This document shows positions 57,866 to 64,000 of a stretch of 64,000 nucleotides of DNA, piece by piece. The DNA comes from Olsenella sp. SW781 (lineage in GTDB: Bacteria; Actinomycetota; Coriobacteriia; Coriobacteriales; Atopobiaceae). Location of the stretch: contig NZ_SJOU01000005.1 of assembly GCF_012027725.1 (NCBI RefSeq), forward strand, positions 118,497 to 182,496. Reading direction: 5' to 3'. A model generated the notes under the pieces. That model made no database searches. It was not told the DNA's origin and saw only the letters and a program-made list of their open reading frames with translations. Each line of letters begins with the position of its first letter. Position 1 is the first letter of the stretch. A program made the position numbers and the translations under genes.

Positions 57866-59488
57866 CTAGCGCTTCGTGATCATCGGGGTGGTCGCGAGGC
57901 CGAGAAGCACGATGACGGCCCCCACCGCATAGGCGGCGCGCGTGGAGTCGAAGCGAGCCTGGGCATCCAGCCTGACCAGCTCGTCGCGCTCGTCCTGGGT
58001 CAGATTGACCTGATCGAGCTGCCGCTCGAACTCGTCGTTGCTCTCGAGGTCGACGCTCATGTTGGAGAGCTGCCCGCGCACCTCCGGGGACAGGGCCGCG
58101 TCGCCCGCGATCCCCGCGTGCATGGCGTTGGTCATCCCAAAGAGCAGCACCGCGCCGAGCAGCGCCACGCCGAACGCCTGGCCGACGTTGCGCATCGTGC
58201 TCTGGATGCCGCCCGACTGGGAGGCGTCGCGCTCCGGCAGGGCAAGGGCGACGATGTTGCTCGCGTGCGAGGCCACCGTGCCCGCCCCCATGCCGGCGAG
58301 AAACGCGCCCGCATAGACGCCGGCCGCGCTGGCGCCGTCCGTCGTGACCGAGAGGGCCATGACGCCGAGGGCGAGCGCCATCTCGAGATAGCCCGCCTGG
58401 ATGACGTGGCGCGGGTTGGCGTGCGGGAGCAGCTTGGGGATGCCCAGCGAGAACGCGAAGGTGGGCACGCCCGTCACGATTGAGATGACGCCCACGTCGA
58501 CGGGCGACCAGCCGGCAACGAGCTGCAGGTAGGGCGCCATGAGGATGGACTGCGCGCCCATGAAGAAGAACATGATCGCGTTGGCGGCAAGACCGGCGAG
58601 CACCTGCGGCGTCCGCAGGAAGGAGCTCGGCAGGAGCGCGATGCCGTTCTTCTCCTCCACGCGGCGCTCCACCCGCACGAGGACCACGAGCACCACGATG
58701 CCGCACGCCATCACCGGCAGGGCCGGCGAGATGCCGAAGATCGTGAACGGGCAGCGCTCGAACGGGGTGATGAGGCCCCAGGCGGACACGTTGGAGAGGC
58801 CGATCAGGAAGAGGAACAGCCCCAGCGCGGCAAGGGTCACGCCGATTCCGTCGAACGCGAGCCTCTCGCCCGCGGACGCCGCGCGCGGGAGCCGCAGCGA
58901 GAGCGCCGCCACCACCGCGAAGTAGGCCGCGAGCAGCAGGAAGGTCGGCTTCATCCCGGCGCTCTCCATGACCATGCCCAGCACGAGCGGCAGCACGGCG
59001 GAGAGTCCGGACGCCGCGCCGACGCAGCCGAAGGCGACCATGCGGTTGCGGCCGCTGTAGAGCACGGGGATGAGCCCGAGGATCGAGGGGACGAGCAGGC
59101 TCGCGCCGAGCCCCACGAGGACGCGGCCCACCCAGATGAAGACGGCCATGTTCGGCGCGAGCGCGAGCGCCACCTCGCCCGCGGCGCACACGACGGCGCC
59201 CGCGCGGAACGTCCGCGCCCAGCCGAGGATGGTCCCCAGAAGGCCGCCGGCGATCATGAAGGCGCCGCCCACGAGCGGGTAGATCATGTTGGCGAGCTGG
59301 ATGTCAGACGTCGTGGCGCCGAGGTCGCTCGTGAGGGCCGAGGCGGCCAGCGACAGGGCGCCGTTGTCGCCCGTCGTGCCCATCTGGGCGAGGATCAAGA
59401 TGATGACGGGAAGGACGAGGAACTTCTCGGCTGCGGGGGACGACGCGACAGCGCCCTCCCCGCCCGCCGCTGAGGTGGGATTGCTCAT
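57866..59488 (-). CDS. MFS transporter (DHA2-like, 14 segments)
   Basis: A 540-residue major-facilitator exporter. The N-terminal half has the MFS motif A-like GGLLGTILGWARTF, and the segment count fits the 14-helix DHA2 drug:proton antiporters. A soluble stretch near the C-terminus (LSNMSVDLESNDEFERQLDQ) precedes the last helix. It starts 61 bp after the bile salt hydrolase gene in the same direction, so the two probably form an operon. Export of bile acids is a reasonable hypothesis; drugs are an alternative. Confidence 0.85.
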   Translation of the reverse strand: MSNPTSAAGGEGAVASSPAAEKFLVLPVIILILAQMGTTGDNGALSLAASALTSDLGATTSDIQLANMIYPLVGGAFMIAGGLLGTILGWARTFRAGAVVCAAGEVALALAPNMAVFIWVGRVLVGLGASLLVPSILGLIPVLYSGRNRMVAFGCVGAASGLSAVLPLVLGMVMESAGMKPTFLLLAAYFAVVAALSLRLPRAASAGERLAFDGIGVTLAALGLFLFLIGLSNVSAWGLITPFERCPFTIFGISPALPVMACGIVVLVVLVRVERRVEEKNGIALLPSSFLRTPQVLAGLAANAIMFFFMGAQSILMAPYLQLVAGWSPVDVGVISIVTGVPTFAFSLGIPKLLPHANPRHVIQAGYLEMALALGVMALSVTTDGASAAGVYAGAFLAGMGAGTVASHASNIVALALPERDASQSGGIQSTMRNVGQAFGVALLGAVLLFGMTNAMHAGIAGDAALSPEVRGQLSNMSVDLESNDEFERQLDQVNLTQDERDELVRLDAQARFDSTRAAYAVGAVIVLLGLATTPMITKR

Positions 59489-59549
59489 GGGTCTTCTCCT
59501 TGTTCGTTTGCTTTCGCCCGGCCCGCGGCGTGCCGCGGGCCGCCCTGCG

Positions 59550-60515
59550 CTACGCCGCCGCTTCCACGACCACCGGCTCTGTGCCCGCAAGGTCGCACCC
59601 CGAGAGCGGGTACGCCTTGATCGCGAGGTCGTCATAGGCCGCGTGGTAGTAGGTGAGGCTCGCGGCGGAGAAGCAGCTCGTGTAGAGCGTCCGCTCGAAG
59701 GCGCCGTCGCCCATGCGCGCGCAGCCATCCGGCACCGCGACCGACCCGAGGGTGCGGAAGAGCCGCGTGACGTTGGCGCGCTCCCCGTCCTGAACGGGAT
59801 AGTGCGTGTTCACGAACGCCGCCTTCGCAAAGCGAGAAGGACCGCTGTAGTCGCCGGGCATGCCGTGCATCCCCATGCCGGAGCCAAACGGGGCGAGGCC
59901 CGCCCCTCCCCACGCGGCCTGGCCGGGCTCGTCCTCGGAGAGCGTCAGGTAGTTCCGCAGGTTCTGGCGCTGCCAGCCGAAGTCCGGCTCGTTGGTGAGC
60001 ACGTCGACGTCGTTCTCCCGCACGCGCAGGCCGCCCTCAAGGCACTCGACGACCACGCTTCCGGTGGCGTCGCCGATGATCCAGTGGAGGTTCGCGACGG
60101 GCAGCCGCTCGTTCACCGCGCGCGCCACGACGGTCACGCGCGCGAGCGCGGCACGCACCTCGTCCAGACTCGAGAAGTTCCGCGCCACCCAGTAGGGGAA
60201 CTCGTAGGCCGCGACGTTCACGCCCCCGTCCGTCGGGGCCGCGGCGTAGCGGGCGCTCTGCGGGAAGTTGAGGCCGGCGACGGCAAGACCGGCGTCGTTG
60301 CCGCAGTCAAAGTAGAGCGGCACGCCGCCCACGACGATGCCCATACCGATGACGGCGTGACCCCGCTCGAGGTCATCCGGCCGCTCGAAGGCGGCCGGGA
60401 CGCGCGCCGCAGGAGGGGTCATCACCACACGCTCGCCATAGCCCTGGGTCCAGTCCAGGTTGCGGCCGAAGTACATGGCGCCGTTGGCGTCGGTGAAGCG
60501 AATCCCCGTGCACAT
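59550..60515 (-). CDS. Choloylglycine hydrolase family (bile salt hydrolase-like)
   Basis: A 321-residue Ntn-hydrolase. After removal of Met1, Cys2 is the nucleophile. The other catalytic residues fall at canonical bile salt hydrolase positions: Arg18 and Asp21 (FGRNLDW), Asn175 (VLTNEPDF) and Arg228 (GDYSGPSRF). Such enzymes release taurine or glycine from conjugated bile acids; some members prefer penicillin V. The start at 60515 (MCTGIRF) follows from the catalytic mechanism. It forms a likely operon with an MFS exporter. Confidence 0.88.
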   Translation of the reverse strand: MCTGIRFTDANGAMYFGRNLDWTQGYGERVVMTPPAARVPAAFERPDDLERGHAVIGMGIVVGGVPLYFDCGNDAGLAVAGLNFPQSARYAAAPTDGGVNVAAYEFPYWVARNFSSLDEVRAALARVTVVARAVNERLPVANLHWIIGDATGSVVVECLEGGLRVRENDVDVLTNEPDFGWQRQNLRNYLTLSEDEPGQAAWGGAGLAPFGSGMGMHGMPGDYSGPSRFAKAAFVNTHYPVQDGERANVTRLFRTLGSVAVPDGCARMGDGAFERTLYTSCFSAASLTYYHAAYDDLAIKAYPLSGCDLAGTEPVVVEAAA

Positions 60516-60741
60516 GGGGCGGCCCCTTCCCTGTCCCGCCGTTCTTCTCGGCAGGACACGTAGGATAACAAAACGACTATCTGTTACCCACATATTCTCG
60601 ACGCAAACCCAAAGCGCGCCTCTTTTCTCGGAGCGTCTGAGAATTCGGCGTCAACGGGCGGACACGGCGCCGCATTTCCGCGCGGCTGAGCTATCATGAT
60701 GACTATATGTTGGGACAACACAGCGCTTGGAGGCTCAGCCC

Positions 60742-62136
60742 ATGCCCATGACCGCGATCATCCTCGCCGCCGGCGAGGGAACGCGCATGAAGTCCCGTCA
60801 CCCCAAGGTAATGCACAAGCTCCTCGACCGCCCGCTCGTCTCGTGGGTCACGCGCGCCGCGCGTGTTGCCGGCGCCGAGCGCATCGTGGTGGTCGTGGGC
60901 AACGGTGCCCAAGAGGTGCGGGACCATCTTGCCAACGAGAAGAACGTCGAGTTCGTCGAGCAGGCGGAGCGCCTGGGGACAGGCCACGCCGTCCGCGTGG
61001 CGCTCGAGGCGACCGGCATCGACGCCGGGCCCGTCGTCATCCTCAACGGCGACCTGCCGCTCATCGAGCCCGAGACCGTCCGCGCCTTCGCCGATTCCGT
61101 GGCGGACGGCGGCCACGCCGCCTCCGTCCTCACGATGACTCCGCCCGACCCGCACGGCTACGGCCGCATCGAGCTCGCCGAGGACGGCACGGTGGCGCGC
61201 ATCGTCGAGCAGAAGGACTGCACCCCCGAGCAGGACGCGCAGCTCCTGGAGTGCAACGCCGGCTGCTATGCCTTCGACGGCGCGCTTCTCGCCGCCCACG
61301 TGGGCGAGATCGGCAACGACAACGCCCAGGGCGAGTACTACCTCCCCGACATGGTGGAGATCCTGCGCGGCCACGGCCACGCCACCACGATCGTCCACTG
61401 CGAGGACTACCGCGAGGGCCTCGGCGCCAACAACCGCGTGCAGCTCGCCGAGCTTGCCGCGCTCGCGCGCGACCGCATCAACGAGCGCCTCATGCTCGAT
61501 GGCGTCACCATGCTCGACCCCGCCACCACCTGGGTGGGCCCCGACGTCACCGTCGGGCGCGACACCGTCCTTCTCCCCATGACGATGCTCTGGGGCGCAA
61601 CGTCGGTGGGCGAGGAGTGCGTGCTCGGCCCCAACACGCGCCTCACGGACTGCACCGTCGCCGACCACGTCACCCTCGAGGAGACCGTCGGCGTGGACGT
61701 GACCATCGAGAAGGGCGTCACCTGCGGGCCGCGCGCCTACCTGCGCGGCGGCGCCCACGTCCTGGAGGGCGCGCACGTGGGCACGCACGTGGAGATCAAG
61801 AACTCCACGATCGGCGTGGGCTCCAAGGTCCCCCACCTCTCCTACATCGGCGACTGCACCATGGGCGCCGGCGTCAACATCGGCGGCGGCTCCATCACGT
61901 GCAACTACGACGGTGTGCACAAGAACCGCACCGTCATCGGCGACAACGTCTTCGTTGGCTCCGACACCATGATGGTCGCGCCCGTCACCATCGGCGACGG
62001 CGCCCTCGTGGGCGCCAGCTCCTGCGTCACCAAGGACGTCCCTGCCGACGCGCTCTATCTCGAGCGCAGCAAGGAGCGCATTGTTGAGGGATACGCCGCC
62101 CGGCGTCTCGAGAGACTCAAGAAAGGTGAGGCCTAG
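60742..62136 (+). CDS. glmU: Bifunctional N-acetylglucosamine-1-phosphate uridyltransferase/acetyltransferase
   Basis: A 464-residue GlmU making UDP-GlcNAc for peptidoglycan. The N-terminal pyrophosphorylase has LAAGEGTRMKS and the C-terminal left-handed beta helix has the acetyltransferase residues (NFGG-like GAGVNIGGGSITCNYDG region in two parts, and KNRTVIGDNVFVGSD). The ATG at 60742 has TTGGAGG upstream. The prs gene begins immediately at the next base after its stop. The promoter lies in the divergent gap (60516-60741), near TATCAT at about 60692. Confidence 0.95.
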   Translation: MPMTAIILAAGEGTRMKSRHPKVMHKLLDRPLVSWVTRAARVAGAERIVVVVGNGAQEVRDHLANEKNVEFVEQAERLGTGHAVRVALEATGIDAGPVVILNGDLPLIEPETVRAFADSVADGGHAASVLTMTPPDPHGYGRIELAEDGTVARIVEQKDCTPEQDAQLLECNAGCYAFDGALLAAHVGEIGNDNAQGEYYLPDMVEILRGHGHATTIVHCEDYREGLGANNRVQLAELAALARDRINERLMLDGVTMLDPATTWVGPDVTVGRDTVLLPMTMLWGATSVGEECVLGPNTRLTDCTVADHVTLEETVGVDVTIEKGVTCGPRAYLRGGAHVLEGAHVGTHVEIKNSTIGVGSKVPHLSYIGDCTMGAGVNIGGGSITCNYDGVHKNRTVIGDNVFVGSDTMMVAPVTIGDGALVGASSCVTKDVPADALYLERSKERIVEGYAARRLERLKKGEA

Positions 62137-63135
62137 ATGTACGAGAACCTGAGTGAGCCCATGCCGCTGAAGAAGGAGATCAAGCTCTACACCGGCACCG
62201 GCAACCCGGCCCTTTCCCAGAAGATCGCCGACATCCTGCACCTCGAGCTGCAGGGCCTGAAGATCGAGAAGTTCGCCAACGGCGAGATCTACGCCCGCTT
62301 CGACGAGTCCATCCGCGGCGACGACGTCTTCTTCATCCAGTCGCTCTCGGGCCTCAACGTCAACGACCTCCTCATGGAGACGCTCGTCGTCGCCGACGCC
62401 GCCAAGCGCGCCTCCGCCTCCAAGTTCACCGCCGTGCTCCCCCACTACTGCTACGCCCGCCAGGACCGCAAGGCCTCCGCGCGCGAGCCCATCACCGCGC
62501 GTCTCGTGGCCAACCTGCTCGAGGCCGCCGGCGTGGACCAGGTCATCACCATCGACCTGCACCAGGGTCAGATCCAGGGCTTCTTTGACATCCCGGTGAC
62601 CCACCTCACCGCCCTCTACCTCATCGGCGACTACTTCAAGGAGAAGGACTTCGACTGGGAGAACACCGTCGTGGTCTCCCCCGACATGGGCCGCGCCAAG
62701 GTCGCCAAGCGCCTCTCCGACTACCTGGGCTGCGAGGTCGCCATTGCCCACAAGAGCCGTCCCAAGCACAACGCGTCCGAGGTCATGGGCATCATCGGCA
62801 ACATCGAGGGCAAGACCTGCATCGTCAACGACGACATGATCGACACCGCGGGCACCCTCTGCAACTCCGTCCGCAAGCTCAAGGAGATGGGCGCCGGCGA
62901 CATCTACGTCTCCGCCACGCACGGCATCTTCTCCGGCGAGGCCATTCAGCGCCTCGAGGACGCGCCGCTCGTGGAGTGCGTGGTCACCGACATCATCCCC
63001 TGCGAGGCCGCCAACAAGCCGGGCTCCAAGATCAAGTCGATCTCCGTCGCCAACGAGCTCGCCGAGGCCATCAACAGCGTCTACATGCGCCGCTCCGTCT
63101 CCGAGATCTTCGGCGGCCAGGGCGCCGAGATCTAA
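62137..63135 (+). CDS. prs: Ribose-phosphate pyrophosphokinase
   Basis: A 332-residue PRPP synthetase. Motifs: the flexible-loop RQDRKASAREPITA, the DLHQGQIQGFFDIPVTHL segment and the PRPP-binding VNDDMIDTAGTLCNSV. It supplies PRPP for nucleotide, His and Trp synthesis. It follows glmU without a gap, a common arrangement in Gram-positives. Confidence 0.95.
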   Translation: MYENLSEPMPLKKEIKLYTGTGNPALSQKIADILHLELQGLKIEKFANGEIYARFDESIRGDDVFFIQSLSGLNVNDLLMETLVVADAAKRASASKFTAVLPHYCYARQDRKASAREPITARLVANLLEAAGVDQVITIDLHQGQIQGFFDIPVTHLTALYLIGDYFKEKDFDWENTVVVSPDMGRAKVAKRLSDYLGCEVAIAHKSRPKHNASEVMGIIGNIEGKTCIVNDDMIDTAGTLCNSVRKLKEMGAGDIYVSATHGIFSGEAIQRLEDAPLVECVVTDIIPCEAANKPGSKIKSISVANELAEAINSVYMRRSVSEIFGGQGAEI

Positions 63136-63162
63136 CCTGCAAATTGGGGACGTGTTTTTTCG

Positions 63163-63191
63163 TTCAGAGAAAATGGGACAGGTTTTCTGAA
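63163..63191. repeat. Divergent single palindromic unit with GGGACAGG loop
   Basis: TTCAGAGAAAA, TGGGACAGG, TTTTCTGAA: a hairpin with a small bulge whose stem differs from all other families while the loop keeps GGGACAGG. GGGGACGTG at 63147-63154 is a second worn core. It lies between prs and pth. Confidence 0.6.
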
Positions 63192-63248
63192 AGCCTGAAA
63201 CACATGCGGGGTCGTCTTCGGGCGGCCCCGCGTCCGTGAAGGAGCGCC

Positions 63249-63821
63249 ATGCCCGCACAGAAACCAGCCGCGAGGCCGGGCACCATCAAGATTGTCTGCG
63301 GCCTCGGCAACCCCGACGCCGAGTACGCCCGCACCCGGCACAACGCCGGCTTTGCCACCATTGACGCCATCGCCGCGCGACGTGGGGTGCGCTACTGGAA
63401 GTCCGAGGCCGGCGCGCAGGTCGCCTCGATCACGGTAACCGACAAGGACGGCGAGAAGCGCGAGGTTCTTCTCGCCAAGCCGATGAGCTACATGAACACC
63501 TCGGGCGGACCCCTCTCCAAGCTGGCGCGCGCCCACCGGGTGCGCCCCGAGGAGATCCTCGTGGTCCACGACGAGGTGGACCTGCCCGCGGGCGAGGTCA
63601 AGCTCAAGCTGGGCGGCGGCCTCAACGCGCACAACGGTCTGCGCTCCATCGCCGACAAGCTCGGCAGCCGCGATTTTGCCCGCGTGCAGTTTGGCATCGG
63701 ACGGCCGCCCGGACGCATGCAGGTCGCCGACTACGTGCTGCGCGAGCTCAAGGGCTCCTTCCTCGAGGACTTCGAGCTCACCGTCGAGCGCGCGGCGGAC
63801 CTCGTGGAGCAGAGCCTGTAG
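63249..63821 (+). CDS. pth: Peptidyl-tRNA hydrolase
   Basis: A 190-residue Pth releasing tRNA from prematurely dropped peptidyl-tRNA. Motifs: CGLGNPDAEYARTRHNAGF with the catalytic His, KPMSYMNTSGGPL, and VVHDEVDLPAGEVKLKLGGG in which the Asp assists. AAGGAGCG precedes the ATG. It closes the glmU-prs-pth cluster. Confidence 0.95.
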   Translation: MPAQKPAARPGTIKIVCGLGNPDAEYARTRHNAGFATIDAIAARRGVRYWKSEAGAQVASITVTDKDGEKREVLLAKPMSYMNTSGGPLSKLARAHRVRPEEILVVHDEVDLPAGEVKLKLGGGLNAHNGLRSIADKLGSRDFARVQFGIGRPPGRMQVADYVLRELKGSFLEDFELTVERAADLVEQSL

Positions 63822-63842
63822 GGCGGGCGAGGCGGAGGGGCG

Positions 63843-63945
63843 GTGAGACAAAGGGGACGCGAGACAAAGGGGCGGTGAGACAGAGGGGACAGGTTCATTT
63901 GTCTCATGAACTCGATGAGACAAATGAACCTGTCCCCCCTGTCTC
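63843..63945. repeat. Palindromic repeat, TGAGACAAA-tag family (T1), with partial copies
   Basis: 31-base arms (63877-63907 and 63915-63945) with one mismatch and a 7-base loop. Two extra direct copies of the outer block (GTGAGACAAAGGGGAC, GAGACAAAGGGG) precede it at 63843-63872. It is downstream of pth. Confidence 0.85.
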
Positions 63946-63958
63946 CCCCTGCCTTTTT

Positions 63959-63990
63959 AAAAAAATTCCCGCCCCCCAAACCCGGGGCGG
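63959..63990 (-). terminator. Rho-independent terminator for a minus-strand gene beyond the right edge
   Basis: On the minus strand, CCGCCCC and GGGGCGG (63984-63990 with 63969-63975) form a 7-bp stem followed by seven T (63965-63959). The gene itself lies outside the window and would converge on pth. Confidence 0.6.
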
Positions 63991-64000
63991 TGTCGTATTT

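Noticed and set aside
1..64000. tRNA, rRNA or transposase genes
   Set aside because: I looked at all larger intergenic regions and saw no cloverleaf-like sequence, no rRNA-like stretch and no transposase or integrase. A covariance-model scan would settle small RNAs.

Overview
The window is GC-rich (roughly 65%), densely coded DNA from a bacterial chromosome. Gene content and protein sequences point to an anaerobic, host-associated member of the Coriobacteriia (Actinomycetota), close to Olsenella, Collinsella or Atopobium. Supporting features are an [FeFe] hydrogenase, a 7-beta-hydroxysteroid dehydrogenase that matches the Collinsella enzyme as I remember it, a bile-salt-hydrolase-type enzyme, and an XRE-aminotransferase fusion. 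The species assignment is inference. No rRNA, tRNA, CRISPR array, prophage or transposase gene was recognised.

Layout. 1-3 kb: the end of a LytTR response regulator, a sorted surface protein and a RelB/PIN toxin-antitoxin pair. 3-9 kb: an Lhr-like helicase, then a hydrogenase operon of HydA and a NuoF-fragment/GltD fusion. 9-12.5 kb: a lipoprotein, DegV, MarR and a HigBA-type pair. 12.2-15.8 kb: a tryptophan transport operon (TrpP-like S component, fused EcfA ATPases, EcfT) behind a leader peptide with three consecutive Trp codons and an attenuator. 15.9-18.6 kb: sigma-I, RsgI and an RsgI-like PepSY lipoprotein, both extracellular proteins with Asp/Trp tails. 18.8-22.8 kb: 7-beta-HSDH, RecQ, a 61-bp tandem array and ThpR. 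23-28.6 kb: class Ia ribonucleotide reductase and a Y-family polymerase with a YolD-like partner. 28.7-35.9 kb: XRE-aminotransferase, methyltransferase, endonuclease III, a UvrA-like protein, a degenerate deformylase and TrmL. 36-39.9 kb: MerR, a second surface protein, a VOC protein and a small membrane protein. 40-50 kb: LysR and aldo-keto reductases, GNAT, RhuM-Fic, an esterase, a YhcG remnant, flavodoxin, YeiH with LysR, YitT and HerA/YjgR. 51-57 kb: pirin, GH13, a methyltransferase, an acetyltransferase, a split GMP synthetase and RsmJ. 57-64 kb: YoaK, MFS, bile salt hydrolase, then GlmU, Prs and Pth.

The most striking non-genic signal is a set of long, often perfect palindromes between genes. 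Several families share one architecture: each half is itself a hairpin whose stem (tag) differs between families while the loop keeps a GGGACAGG or GGCGTCAGG core. Nearly every convergent gene junction holds a palindrome of some kind, so they probably serve as bidirectional terminators, but their number and modular design suggest a mobile or REP-like system. A second signal is the word GTTCTTCTCGCC and its nine-base core, which recur far more often than composition predicts. It resembles an uptake or architecture-imparting sequence.

Functionally, the window links energy metabolism (hydrogenase), tryptophan acquisition under translational sensing, extracytoplasmic sensing (SigI/RsgI) and bile-acid handling (deconjugation plus 7-beta epimerisation) to ordinary housekeeping functions.
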